Of a stretch of DNA of 64,000 bases, positions 12,316 through 23,723 are shown in pieces. The notes under the pieces are model-generated. The model worked only from the letters and a program-made list of their open reading frames with translations. It ran no database searches and was not told the origin of the DNA. This DNA comes from Aporrectodea caliginosa (taxonomy: Eukaryota; Annelida; Clitellata; Crassiclitellata; Lumbricidae). Made by a program: the position numbers and the translations under genes. The DNA is taken from NCBI GenBank assembly GCA_020284085.1, contig JACEVL010000159.1, positions 2,451,731 to 2,515,730 of the forward strand, given 5' to 3'. Within the stretch, counting starts at the first letter, position 1. Each line of letters opens with the position of its first letter.

Positions 12316-12590
12316 TGGATATGATACATTAGGGTGGAGATTTTGCAGGTGATACGGGCGCGGATGGGAAGCCAGTGAAGTTGTTGCAGTGTTGGCATGA
12401 TGTGATCTCTAGGACCAAGACCTTTTAATAGGCGAGCGGCATTGTGCAGAACCGAGGATATAGGAGCTGTAGTGTAGATGACGGAACACCGGAGAGGACA
12501 GAATTACAGTAGGCCTATAGTCGAGGCGAGAGATGACGAAGGCTTGGGTGAGAATAAGAAGGCAAGAGACAACATTAAGACAACATTTCA
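12316..12590 (-). pseudogene. CR1/L2-like LINE reverse transcriptase fragment
   Basis: On the minus strand the translation reads AFVISRLDY, then after a frameshift matches the LINE stretch ending LQQLHWLPIRARITCKI. This is the region downstream of the catalytic palm of CR1/L2-type reverse transcriptases (compare SRIDYCNSLLIGLP and HWLPLSDRIQFKV in the copy at 53700-53900). At least one frameshift makes it dead; neither endonuclease nor 3' tail was found. Confidence 0.8.
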
Positions 12591-12599
12591 CTTGTCTAA

Positions 12600-13840
12600 T
12601 ACGACGAAGGAGGAAGTAGCATGCTATATAGCAACAGAAGAAATGCACCGAATCACGTTTAGACTGCGATCTTATAGGATGGCTGAGAAAAGTCCGGGGT
12701 CAGCCTCCCGGCAAAGCCGCTCAAAAGGTTTGGTTTTCATCTGTGAGGCACCAGCCGCAGATCAACCTGGTCATTACTGATTGGAACCGAATCACTGCCT
12801 GGATATTTAAAAAGAATACCATTACCAGAGGACCTGACCAGTGTGAGAGCGAGTAAAGGCTAGGGGCCTAATAGTCTATCAGTTTGAACATAAAAGCGAC
12901 AAGGGCTTAAATAAATCGGGTGGAATGCCATAACTTACATTAATTTTGGCACTTGAACTACCTACTGTTGAACACCCAAACTTGGAAAGACCACTGAGTC
13001 ACAGACTCAGTCTGTTAGGCCTACCCGGCTACCCCTTTAACCCAATCCATCGTATTAGCCTATAACCGAACTGCAGATGAAAGAAAGGCTAACAATGCAA
13101 GGGGTAGTAAGTAACTAAACTACAGCGCAGGTACCCGCGGGTTAAAACGTGCTGGTCGTAAGCTATTTTTAATGGGCCCAGAGGCTAAGGTATTTTGCAG
13201 TCTTAGGCTTTTCGTCTGACGAAGGTTTTCCTTAAACGATTTATCACGATAGAAAGATCGTTCGTCAACAAGGCGTAGATCTACACATAGCCAACTTAAC
13301 GCAACAGTCTGTGCAGGAGGCCCTATGTCATGCGCCATTTGCGCTGTGTATAGTATAGAAGACTGGTTTGCGGTCGTGATACCTCGATGCTAACCGTTCA
13401 ATCCCTCGAGCAATGAGTCAATGTTACGCGGATAAGCTGGTGCCCTGCTTAGCTTAGCTTTAGAGTAGCGCTTGAAAAATGTGAGACAATCACAACGTTC
13501 AACCTGAATCCGAGGAAAAGACGGGTCACGATCGAGACGGGTGTCTCCCAACAGCCTATCAATCGTGCTCTGCGGATACAGTTGAAACACACCTCTGAGT
13601 CACCAACAGACAATCGGTGCATAGAGGCTAGAGCAGATAGTCTGCCTCTCCTCCTCCTCCTCCTCCTTCCTTTTTCGGAAAGGATTAGGTCATCAGCTGC
13701 CTTGTAACCGCATTGTAACCGCACGACCGGTCGCGTTTTCTTTATTAAAACGTCCACCCTTTATAAAACGCCGATACAAAGTTCAATACAAGATAGACCC
13801 ACATTGTTTACTTAAGAACCTGAGTAAAAGATAGTACCAT
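12600..13840. other. Non-coding stretch, nothing firm recognised
   Basis: Around 13400-13470 there is sequence related to 470-500 (agctggtgccctgc against its complement), so an old dispersed repeat. A (ctc)n tract lies near 13647. No exon was identified. Confidence 0.35.
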
Positions 13841-13844
13841 GTCA

Positions 13845-14135
13845 GCATTTTCATGGTCAATGGTCAGATATTTGAAGCCAGTGGAGTGATTTTAGTATAG
13901 GTGTGATGTGGTGGTATTTGGGGGTTTTGGTGACAGCGCGGACGACGGCATTCTGAGTAGCTTGGAGGCGATTTATTTGGATGATATCCCTGTTGAGGAA
14001 GAGATAATTGCAGTAGTCTAATTTAGCGTGAACAATAGATGTAGCGATTGAATTTATATAGCGCCCTTTCGAGGTCCCTACTCAGAGGCGCTCCCGACCC
14101 AGGCCAAGCGGGAAAATTTAGTCTTAAAGAGAGTT
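13845..14135 (-). pseudogene. CR1/L2-like LINE fragments with 3' tail
   Basis: Minus-strand translation of 13845-14050 reads HAKLDYCNYLFLN, then INRLQATQNAVVRAVTKTPK and ITPILKSLHWLQISD, the typical post-palm region of CR1/L2-type LINEs. Directly next to it, 14053-14135 is a LINE tail with ggcctgggtcgggagcgcct and ggcgctatataaatt. The ORF part and tail may come from two insertions, because the intervening C-terminal segment is absent. Confidence 0.85.
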
Positions 14136-14228
14136 TTAGGAGTGTCCTATAGGGCCTAGACACAATCTAATCTAAAAGGCATTGACCCATCTCAGATAGG
14201 TAGGCCTAGTATGTTATAACTTGTTTGA

Positions 14229-14345
14229 CCATGTAAATCATGACGACAGAAGACCAATGACTTCTGTGCTAGGAATGGTCATGACTCAACTCACACCCTA
14301 TACGAATGTCTCTGTGGGGTGCCATCGCTGCAACAGGATATCATT
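14229..14345. repeat. Dispersed repeat, copy 1 (second copy at 29836-29935)
   Basis: Shares catgacgacagaag, actgacttctgt-type, atgaatgtctctgtggggtg and caacagg words with 29836-29935 in the same order and orientation. It is an unidentified family. Confidence 0.65.
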
Positions 14346-14638
14346 CGGTTGATTCGAGTGTCAAAAAAGATAAACTGCAGTAGCCTAATCTAGCTCAGAA
14401 TAATCTGTGACAATGTAGATGGTGAATGATCTTTCAAATTCGTACAAAGGGTGAAGTTCAATCAATCAATCTTAATTCATAATGATACAACAACAATATC
14501 TTACAACACGTAAATTGCAGTCGGCCCTCTATTGCTCACTATGACAATTATTATTTTCTCGCCAGGTCAATTGCTCGAATAGGCAAAGCGAAACTGGTCT
14601 AATTATATCGTATCGTATAGTATTATAGTATCTAAAGA

Positions 14639-14735
14639 TTTATATAGCGCCTCTCTCAGAATAACTATTCAGAGGCGCTCTCAGTAACCATAACAAGAAG
14701 TGAAACCACAGTATAAATAATTATTTATACTGTGG
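14639..14735 (-). mobile_element. LINE 3' tail fragment followed by a 30-bp perfect palindrome
   Basis: 14639-14688 is the minus-strand tail motif (tatagcgcc ... ggcgctctc). At 14706-14735 lies a 30-bp perfect palindrome (ccacagtataaata and its inverse, no spacer). Whether the palindrome belongs to the element is unclear. Confidence 0.6.
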
Positions 14736-15037
14736 TGAAACGCACATATCAAACATAGCCTACCGTGATTTCAACACGAGTTATGAAAATGTTATAAGTC
14801 AGTCTTAAAGTAAGTAAGTAAGTAAGTGTGTTCTTAAACATGGATATGAATGCTACTTCTCATCCAAGGAATTATAAGGATTTTTAGAAGGCTCTGAAGA
14901 TGGAGCGAAGTAGAAAATTTACCAGTAGGCTATACTTGATCGAACAGCAAGCACTTATCCTAATCGCAAGGACCTATTATACGACATTATACGTCATATG
15001 AAACACTACCCTCCAGTGATATATAGCCCGTGTATAT

Positions 15038-15056
15038 TTGACGTCAACCAATCGCG
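15038..15056 (+). promoter_or_regulatory. Putative CRE plus CCAAT promoter motif
   Basis: ttgacgtcaaccaatcg combines a consensus CRE (tgacgtca) with an overlapping CCAAT box, followed by GC-rich sequence. It lies about 200 bp upstream of an ATG in good context at 15243. The arrangement is promoter-like, but activity cannot be judged from sequence. Confidence 0.4.
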
Positions 15057-15242
15057 GCGCAGAACGCTGCAAGTTTGCCGCCGAAATTTTAGTCGTTGAA
15101 AGGAATTAAATAATTAACAGCATACGAGCTGGGATTATTATTACGAGTAAAAAATTGGTAAATTTGCTATTTTATCAACAGACGAGTCACTCAGCCCCTT
15201 TACTTGCACAATAAAACGTATGATGATGACGGAAAAATAAAA

Positions 15243-15673
15243 ATGGACGAACTTGTTGCCGACATGCTAGGAAGACCGTGTGGTGAGACTCTAGCTTCGC
15301 GTCTATCGCCCAGTTAACTCCCACTTTTCGAGATTCTGTTTAAGCAGAATGCAGATGGCTGCAGATTTTGTGGTTTGTCTCGACGAAATGGTAGAGAGAA
15401 AAAGTTGACGAATACAACGCGGAATATCGGGCAACTAACAACGCGAGAATAAAGCAACTCGAGGACGATAACGCGAGACTTAAAGGCTGTGTCGCTGAGA
15501 GTGAAAGATTCACAAGAATGGTCAAATTAATCTTTCATGGAAACCCTGAATCCTCGTTCGCAGAAATTGCGCAGCCAGATATGCCTACCAATTCCAAGTC
15601 TAACTACTTAACCTCAACAACGGACACTTTACGAAAGGTTATGGAATTGTGCCGAACTTATCTGGAAATCTAA
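15243..15673 (+). pseudogene. Broken hypothetical ORF with coiled-coil-like segment
   Basis: An ATG at 15243 (context aaaATGg) opens a short frame MDELVADMLGRP that stops at about 15317. From 15349 another frame reads MQMAADFVVCLDEMVERK, then a one-base shift leads into a third frame open to the stop at 15671-15673. That last part contains heptad-like IKQLEDDNARLKG and ends LCRTYLEI. Together these look like one small coiled-coil protein broken by an early stop and a frameshift, or first-ORF remains of the LINE whose 3' part lies at 16522-17157. The family is not recognised. Confidence 0.4.
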
Positions 15674-15929
15674 ACCGATGGAATCAGACTTATCCGCCCA
15701 CAGACTACCGAAGGGGCAAACGACTTAACTCATCTACGGATAGACCACTCAAAGCTATGTTGCTGGCTGACTTACTGATCATCTAACCTGACTTTGGTTG
15801 GTTCGTTGTGCATTTACAGAATCGAGAACTGAAGGTGCCGCTGTTCAAACTCACTGCTTCGGTTTTACAATCAATGCAATCGATGCACTGGCTCAAACTT
15901 CCACAGCTCTATCATTGTGTCATCAAACG

Positions 15930-16235
15930 CTGATCAGCTAACTTTCTCCTTGGACTATGAACAATACTTGGCCTTGGCTGCTCAATTGCTATATGGATCC
16001 AGGTACAGCTTGCCTCGATTGACTGTTGTGCATCCGCAAGTCGAATCTTTAGGATATTCCTGATAACACTCACGGACTCGTCTTCACATCTGCAACCAAA
16101 GCGCTGGCTGAAATTTCCAGTACTCTAACCACTGCAATACCTACTCCTGCTCAACTAACTTCCTCTTCGGACTAGGAACATTACTCGACATTGGCTGCTC
16201 ACTGGATCCAGGTACAGATTACTTCGATTGAATAT
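15930..16235. repeat. Imperfect direct repeat of about 85 bp (15932-16024 and 16150-16230)
   Basis: Both copies share tcagctaactttctcct-like sequence, ggactatgaacaatact-like sequence, ttggctgctca and ggatccaggtacag followed by cttcgattga. It appears to be an internal duplication of the unknown element occupying 15.8-16.3 kb. Confidence 0.6.
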
Positions 16236-16521
16236 AATGGTTCTGTGTATGAAAGGAGAATGACCACATGTTGACATTATCTGGTCTGATAACTACGGTG
16301 CTTTTAATACCACTTTAAAAACTGCTCCTACATAAGATCACTTAATTATTTCCTGATATCAACAATTATTTATTAATTGCCCCAGTTATCTGATTGTTAT
16401 AAAGTGCTGGAAATTATTATGATGTAGCAAGTACTGGATATATTTTACGCTCTTGCTCGTAAGCGGTGGCTTTACTACAGAGCAAAAGTCCTGTGTCAAC
16501 TGACATTTTACAGGATCCATA

Positions 16522-17157
16522 TGCTTGAACAAACACCTGTCAGATTTCGCACTAATTACGTACAGGAGGTGTTCATCAAGCATTATGGGTCCTGTAACTT
16601 GGAACAAACTACCTTGGGAAATACGAAGCTTATCTCCCTTCAAACGATCATTAAGAATGCATTTGCTGTTCACTAACTGAAATAAATATGGATTTTATTG
16701 TGTACTTTTCTTTCCTTATGATTATGCTCCTTTATCCTACTTTGTTTATCACCTACCTATTATAATATCTTCATCAATATGCTTCACATACTTTATTGTC
16801 CTCTGGATGTTGCTATTTGTTAAGACTAATATGCTACTAATGCTAATTTACTAATGATTTAAATGATTGATCAATTTACAAATGTAATGTTATAATTCAT
16901 TCATCTATGGCTTAATTAATCAGTGTCGGGAATCGTCATGAACTACTGTTCCTAATCTTGCTACTTGGGGGTTCCTACCTAGCGGTCCTTAAGTCCTTAA
17001 TGAACTCCCAATTGTTTCCCATCCTGATAATTTTACCTAACCTGAACTTGTCTTGCGATTGTTTTTCTTGTATTATCTGTATATGCATTTTGATAAGAAT
17101 TGTGATGTGAAACAATAAAGAACTATTTGATTTGATTTGATTTGAAAAGATGAGGAG
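16522..17157 (+). pseudogene. LINE 3' part: RT C-terminus, 3' UTR and (TTTGA)n tail
   Basis: The frame ending at the TGA of 16678-16680 reads IMGPVTWNKLPWEIRSLSPF then KRSLRMHLL. That is the C-terminal signature (LWNxLPxxIR...FKxxLK) of CR1/L2/Jockey-type LINEs. About 430 bp of 3' UTR follows, ending in aataaagaac and a ttgat repeat tail at 17130-17157, the expected LINE terminus. Upstream frames are broken, so the copy is 5'-truncated and dead. Confidence 0.8.
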
Positions 17158-17159
17158 AG

Positions 17160-18450
17160 GCTTTCGAATTCTTTCAACCATCTATCCAAAAGGGATTCTA
17201 CCATCAACGGAATGGCTGTAAAAGATCGACCTGGTGGCTCGAGTAATGTCCAGTAATGTCTTCTACCATCTACAAGGGACTGTGCTGGATGGAGGTGTTT
17301 TCTTGTGATGCAGACACTTCCGACCAGTGTCGTTCTACATCTTCAACGCCAATCGGTCCAGGAACTCAGAAGATGGCTTCACCTGTCAACTATAGATGGG
17401 AATCCATTGGTTAGGCACAGCACGTGTGTGTGTGAGTTTGCTACTGGTTTCATTTCCACAATGTACTTTCCTTTTAATGATAATTTACCATCGTCTTGAG
17501 TAGTGGGGAGAGCTCCTCTGATTAGTTTCTCTTGAAGTGCCTGTATGGTTGCAATTTTACCACATTAACCATAACCCAATCTCATCTAATGACTTGTATA
17601 GTGCCATTATCATAATGCACAAAGCATCAATTGATGGTTGCTTCCAGCAAAATCATAACCAAAGTCATGATCCTTTACAGAAGCCAGGTCAATACGGTCT
17701 GGAAACAGAGAGACGTGGAGACATATTGTTTAAACTTCATCGTTGGCACATAAGTGATGGAAAAGAGAGATGAAGAAGATGAGAGAAGCTAGGTCAAAAT
17801 CTGACAAGTCAGAGATATCAGAAAACAAGCTGCAAGGGTAAACAGTGACACAATACGTATGAATTGTATTGTATTTCGAAATTTGTTATATATAGTGCCT
17901 CTCACAGTATGAATGCACTCTACTTAAGTAGCTGATAAGGCTGTCAAAATTGTAGGAAAACGTGGCCCGGGTGCTAGAGCTCATTTTCATTGGTACTCGA
18001 AGGCCCGTCAGTCCATCATTGGAAACCCTTATATGAAAACCATTACTATACACAGCATATAAATTTGCAGTTGATGGCTCGTTAGTTGAAATAGTTATGA
18101 TTTGCTAAATTACATGTAACTGCTAGATAATTAATAACTGATCAATCACATTATATTCAAAATGTTTAAGTTACCTTCACTGAAGTGATTAGACAGTTAA
18201 ATACACAAAATAATGTGATGGATTCTGATAACTACTCAAACTTTTATTGAAACTTAAACAACAACAATAGCGGATTGGCGGCAAATCATGATATCTAGCT
18301 CTAGTAGCTGAGTATTCAATCAAGCAAAAGTAATTACCAGCTTTCATTATGTTACACAGAACTGCAAAATCAAATCCGTTTAGAAACAACAGCAGGTAAC
18401 TTGAATTAAAAAAATGTATTCCTAAGCAAAGTAAGTAAGTATATCCTACT
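17160..18450. other. Non-coding, decayed retroelement tails
   Basis: 17580-17640 read on the minus strand (ggcactatacaagtcatt) and 17885-17925 on the plus strand (tatatagtgcctc) both look like eroded LINE/SINE tails. No further USP exon was recognised downstream of 18454, though short divergent exons could be missed. Confidence 0.35.
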
Positions 18451-18453
18451 TGC

Positions 18454-18534
18454 CTTGATATGCCCTTCATACAAGTCACTAAGCAAATGTTGAAAGCGAT
18501 TTCCTTTAAGTTCACTTCCAATCAGCTCGAATAA
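18454..18534 (-). CDS. USP-like protease, exon after the QNDLHEF exon
   Basis: Acceptor ttcatag precedes exactly 27 codons reading LFELIGSELKGNRFQ then HLLSDLYEGHIK, followed by a GC-type donor (AAG|gcaagtagg). In USP7/USP47-like proteases the segment after the DVQELCRVL helix reads LLDNVENKMKGT...LFRG, and this exon fits that place (E-L-K-G, then LYEG). Its phase 0 start matches the phase 0 end of the upstream exon at 20519-20573. It occurs once in the window, unlike the three upstream exon types. Confidence 0.65.
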
Positions 18535-18699
18535 CTATGAATAAACAAACAACCCAAAAAACTGTTAAAAGCAGCAGCTAACGTCTCAATTATTCACATC
18601 ACGTAAGTAAGAAAATATATAACCTTAACCTGCATCTGAAAAGCACACATACATTACACTGCAAAGAACAATTATTAACATGTTTGAAACAGACTATAT

Positions 18700-18977
18700 A
18701 AAATAGAGCACATCAGGGCTTCTCTGTCACTGGATCATCGTTATGGAACAATTTGCATACTGAAATTCGTTCCAATTATTGCATTGCATTTCTCGAACAC
18801 ACTTTTAGGCTTTTCCATCCGAGTGATAGCTATGTACATAGTGCTTCTCAGAGGCTGCTCTTAAGACGTGCTATACAAGTATTCTGTTACACTACATTAC
18901 ATCTTAGACATGCAAGCAAAACAAAATATAAAAAATATATCAATTTGCAAAAGCAGTTTAGAAACAACAGCAGGTAA
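18700..18977 (+). pseudogene. LINE reverse transcriptase C-terminal fragment
   Basis: The plus-strand frame reads AHQGFSVTGSSLWNNLHTEI then RSN, the GPxLWNxLPxxIR signature found near the C-terminus of CR1/L2-like LINEs. It lies in the intron of the USP-like gene on the opposite strand, has no recognisable tail, and is a fossil. Confidence 0.7.
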
Positions 18978-19173
18978 CACCCAAACATATCCTCTCTTGC
19001 AAATTAACCAGTTGTCCTCACAAAGACGTTGCAGGAGCAACCATCTAGAATAATCTTTTATAAGTTCTCCAGACAGGTTCATTATGTCAACTGGCCAGTG
19101 CCACTCTTCATGCCACTGGGCCTCGTCTTTCAACCTGCTGTACATGTATTTATCATCACAATCCATTACAGCA

Positions 19174-20100
19174 TAGTCCCCGGAGTCACTAACAGAAGCG
19201 TTAGCGGCTGACTTGGAGAGTAGTTAGCAACTGACTTAGCGACTGACTTGACTGAGTCAATTGCTTTATCGACTGACTAAGTCGCTTAAGCTTATCGACT
19301 GACTTAACTTGATATCGACTTCTTGGGTAATCAGGAAGCCTACGTCTATTAGTTACCTAACAATAAAATGCATTTTACGGCGTACTGTAAAGTCATGTTT
19401 CGCTGCACGTCATGTTGTGTGGCCAAATAAAGCAGTGGTAAATTAATAGCAAATATTGGCCTATACCAACCAAGTCAAAATTATCAAACCATTAATCCAT
19501 TATCGCGTTACATTCAAATCAGATAAGAAACTAAAGCACGCAGCATTCAAGTCTGCCTATTATTAGTACGCCTATTGTAGGTATGTCTCACCCCGACTTG
19601 CCATTAGTTCGCCAAAATGGGCCCAAACATCGGATTTCTCTCGAAAGCGCAAATGGACGCCTATTCTCCCTAATTTCACAAACATATTATCAATTTTTCC
19701 GGCTTCATCTTTAGTTGTACCGCTGTTTAAAGACACTGAAACCAGCGTATTTTCAACGCGACGTTTGCATCGAAGAGACGCCATTTTCAATTAAAGAAGT
19801 GCGTGACGTCAGGTAACATGACAGAAAATCTGGCTGTTATGTAGTACTAAGGTCTAAATATAGATTCCTTGAAAGTAAGTATAGCTAGTAAAGTAAGTAG
19901 TACTAGGTAGGCAGTAAGGTAGTAAAATAGATAACTGCTGATGTATTAAGTGGACAAAAGTCGATAGCAGTCGATAGCTTAGCCCTGACTTCGACTTGAG
20001 GACTTACCGGCGGTGGCAGAGACTGGGTGCAGTCGAAAGCTTAGCGACTGACTTCGACTTGAGGGCTTAGCGACGGCGGATGACGGCGGCGCCGGGGACT
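19174..20100. mobile_element. Non-autonomous MULE-like transposon with 9-bp TSD
   Basis: Target duplication attacagca lies at 19165-19173 and 20101-20109. Termini are (t)AGTCCCCGG at left and CCGGGGACT at right. Subterminal regions carry many copies of gcgactgacttcgacttgag-like words in both orientations (19200-19320 and 19960-20075). A 9-bp duplication with long repetitive ends fits Mutator-like elements. It sits inside a duplicated part of the USP array; comparison with the homologous site at 24570-24640 confirms the insertion. Confidence 0.82.
19572..19790 (-). CDS. Hypothetical 72-codon ORF inside the MULE-like element
   Basis: Starts MKMASLRCKRRVENTLVSVS and contains KSDVWAHFGELMASRGE. 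A CRE-like tgacgtcacgc lies about 20-30 bp upstream of the start on the minus strand, and a good splice donor (CGGG|gtgagac) lies near the 3' end, so it may be a first exon. The S-x-V-W-x-H-F pattern resembles the start of a BED-type zinc finger, but the cysteines and histidines that follow in BED fingers are not present before the stop. It could be the element's own gene or a captured host exon; confidence in any function is low. Confidence 0.35.
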   Translation of the reverse strand: MKMASLRCKRRVENTLVSVSLNSGTTKDEAGKIDNMFVKLGRIGVHLRFREKSDVWAHFGELMASRGETYLQ

Positions 20101-20518
20101 ATTACAGCACAATCATTTAATGCCATTACCCACAGTCCTACACCAAACAACTTTATAATAATAATATGTCTCCATAAATTTCGAATGCATATATACACGA
20201 CACATGTTCCAGGTAAAAAATCTCCATGGTCAGTCACACAGGACAATTTCCTTGTTCCCACCTGAGTGCTGCTAGGTTAACAAGGAGTTTTGTTGAAGTG
20301 TTGCTACACAAATATCCCACGGATGGATTACATAAGAAGTTAATTCATGTTGGATTCCTAACAGCATGAGTTGCACAATGTGAAACACAAGACCAAATGG
20401 CAGTGGTCTTGATAACATTTTCCAGACCATTTCATTCATTTATCATAAGATGATAAATGAAAAAACTAGGTTTAAGAAACAATTCAGTGAATCTTTGAGA
20501 CGAAGTGGTTTTACTTAC

Positions 20519-20573
20519 CGTTCGGGCAAACTCGTGCAAGTCATTCTGTGTCTGACAATGTTTCTCTGTCCAA
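20519..20573 (-). CDS. USP-like exon III, unit A
   Basis: Acceptor atttcag, then TGG and 17 more codons: WTEKHCQTQNDLHEFART, then donor ACG|gtaagt. It corresponds to the helix after the Cys box that reads QHDVQELCRVL in USP7. Phase is 1 nt then 18 codons, matching the GG end of exon II (20900-21024) and the phase 0 start of 18454-18534. Intact in this unit. Confidence 0.75.
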
Positions 20574-20899
20574 CTGAAATACAAAAGTTTCCTCAATCAG
20601 AAAAAAACAAACTAATTTACAAGTTAATGAATAGTGTCAACCTACATTAGTTAACTATTTTATTTCCTGTCAGTCTCTTATTTACGTAGGCCTATTGTTA
20701 TGATGTTATTTTTAGCTTTAACTCTGAAATTTTTCTCCTAATTGCCTTATTTCTCAACTGCAATCAGATTTGCAACTCATTCAAACTCATAAGTCATGTA
20801 TTTTCAGCAAAAGCAGACCATAAATACGGCAGTGCCTTGCTAACTGAATACACAATGACTTTACGTTTTAAAATAAACACACACAGGCCCAATTCTCAC

Positions 20900-21024
20900 C
20901 CAAATGAGTCTGTTAACGGAACAGTGGAGGCTGCCACAACACCAGTCTGCATATCAGCAAAAATCTTTTGGAGTGCACGTATCGTAGGGGTCTTTCCTTT
21001 TACAGGGTCAAGCAAATAAATGAA
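20900..21024 (-). CDS. USP-like exon II, unit A (acceptor damaged)
   Basis: Reads TPTIRALQKIFADMQTGVVA then ASTVPLTDSFG with donor TTTGG|gtgaga. It matches the USP segment LQxxFxxLQ...LTKSFGW between the Cys box and the DVQEL helix. The exon is open, but at the position where units B, A' and B' have an ag acceptor this copy has gg (ttttttgg), so splicing to this exact site should fail. Confidence 0.7.
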
Positions 21025-22052
21025 CCAAAAAACACAACCAGTTAGAAACTATACTAAACACCTTATAAACTTTATAATGTAATACAAATGTGTACAGATA
21101 AACATTTTATTTTATAAAAAAAACAATCATAAAATCATAAGCCATACTAAATATCTGTAGAAAACTCATGAACAAATAAGCATAATCTAGAGGCTCATTT
21201 GTTTCATCATGCTTTACACACCGTAGTGTCTTGGTTTCTGTATATGTCACATACACTCGTACTTCCACATTTGCCCAACAACTGACAAAGTCGTCTTTAT
21301 TTTCAAAAAGTCTGACAACTTATAATGTAGCAGAGTTCTCTTTTAATTTACAAATCTTCGAACACTATATGTCGGCGAAGTTTATATCTTTTACTATAAA
21401 TCGTCCAACGACCACGGATTCAACTTCGACTGTCCTTTTCACCTTTGCCACGTCCTGTTGCCATGATCCTCTTCTGTTCCCAAGTAGGTGTCACATTGAA
21501 CGGCCAACTGGTATCCCTCCGTGATCACCAGCCATAGCACCTCACGTGTTGACATCTACGATCTTCCGAGGCCACAAACGTGATAGTGTCCAACCGGATT
21601 TCAGCTGGGCTTCCCCAAGAGATTGACTTTTAACTACAGTTTCACTTGAAGTGACCACTGAATGATTCGTTTTGTATCATAATAATGGCAATAGAGTAGT
21701 TATTAGATGAGATTAGAATAGATCATGTATACATATATAGTGCAGCAAATACTGTGTATATTACATCAAAAGCACTTAGAATCACTCACAAACACATGGC
21801 AAAGCCTTTGTCTGATGTTTATACATTGTCTGTCATTATTAATTGAGATCTGGTGCCACACCGGATGAATACATGTATTATACAATCTTGTTTCATAAAA
21901 ACTTCAATAAGTATTCCATTTCATTTCGTTCATGATAAAGAAATTTTCAAATTCAGCCTCTGCCATGAGTAGATGCTGTAGAAATCAAAACAGATGTGAA
22001 TTTACATACAAACTGATTGGAGCTAACGTTACAAATACCTTAAAATATGCTA

Positions 22053-22316
<264 letters not shown>

Positions 22317-22619
22317 TCAGTTCTTTTATTAGCTATAAGCAAACTTAGTGTAGCATTTAAGCCTCGAATTTCACCCAATGTAAGTTAATTAATATACCAA
22401 ACCTTTATGATACCAGCCTTCAAAGAGCTTCAAAAAAGTATTATGTAGAAGATCACTAGAAAATGAAAGCCCTGCGGCCTACTGCATGATATAAGACCAT
22501 TTTGGTTATGCTGAACAGTACAGGTGTGCAGCAGGACATTTTCAAGAAACATACAGTATGAAAAAGCAACAGAGTCCTTGAACAAAACTAACATCTGATC
22601 TTAGAAATACTTCACTTAC

Positions 22620-22679
22620 TACTCTACCAAACTCATGCAAATCATATTGAATGTGGCATTCCTTTGAAGTCAAGTTGAA
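22620..22679 (-). pseudogene. USP-like exon III, unit B (frameshifted)
   Basis: Reads ECHIQYDLHEFGRV before donor GTA|gtaagt and follows a normal tttcag acceptor. It is 60 nt against 55 in units A and A', so joining it to exon II of the same unit brings an early TGA. The conserved Trp codon after SFG is also lost. Confidence 0.7.
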
Positions 22680-23002
22680 CTGAAATACAAAAGTTGCTAC
22701 AATCAGAAAAAAACATAAAGTAATTTACAAGTTAATGAATAGTGTCAACCTACATTTGTTTACTCTTTCCTATCCTGGCACAGTTTCTTGTTGTTATAGT
22801 TGTTACTTTTAGCTTTAAATCTCAAATTTCTCTCCAAATTGCCTTATTTCTCAACTGCAATCAGATTTGCAACTCATTCAAACTGATCACGTGATCAGTC
22901 ATGTATCTTCAGCAAAAGCAGACCATAAATAGGGCAATGTCTTATTGACTGAATACACAATGACTTTGTGTTTTTACATAAACACAAAGACCCAATATTT
23001 AC

Positions 23003-23127
23003 CCAAAAGAGTCGGTCAGAGGCACAGTACTAGCGGCCTTCAAACCAAGTTGCAGGTCGCAGAATTTTTTTTGCAGCGCATGCATTGTGGGAGTCTTTTG
23101 TTTCATCCATTCCAATGAGAAAAAGTA
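23003..23127 (-). CDS. USP-like exon II, unit B
   Basis: Acceptor ttttttag precedes YFFSLEWMKQKTPTMHALQK; it ends AASTVPLTDSFG with donor TTTTGG|gtaaat. It is 125 nt like unit A, fully open and with good sites at both ends. However, no Cys-box exon was found between it and unit A' at 24.7 kb, so it has no proper partner. Confidence 0.7.
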
Positions 23128-23723
23128 CTAAAAAACACAACCAGTTAGAAACATACTAAACACCTTAAAAATTAATAAACAATATAATGTAATACAAAAA
23201 TTATGTACAGATAAAAATTAAACAGAGCCTATTAAACAACAACCAATCATGAAATCATAAGCCATACCAAATATCTGCAGAAAACTCATGAACAAATAAA
23301 CATAATGTAGAGGCTCGTTTGTTTCATCGTGGTTTCATCTGTCATCTGGTTTCTGTGAATGTCACATAAGCTCGTACTTCAATATTTGCGCAACTGACAA
23401 TGTCTTAAAGTCGTCTGTATTTCAAATAGTTCGACAAATTATAATATAGCAAAGTTCTCTTTAATTTACAAATCGTCCAACACATTATATGTCAGCGAAG
23501 TTTATATTCTTTTACTATAAATCGTCCAATGATTCCGCGGATTCAACTTCAAATGTCCTTTTCATCTTTCCCACATTCTGTTCCCGTGATCCTCTCCTGT
23601 TCTCCAAGTAGGTGTCACATTGAACGGCGCTGGTACCCCCCCCCCCCGTGATCACCAGAGGGCACCAGCGGCTCACTTGTCGACATCTACAATCTTTTGA
23701 GGCCACGAACGTGATAGTGTCCA

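Noticed and set aside
18897..19166. Extra USP exon (frame with RLKDEAQWHEEWHWPVDIMN)
   Set aside because: The homologous stretch at 24480-24640 is not open, phases of the flanking USP exons already join without it, and no family motif is visible. Kept as intron sequence; low certainty.
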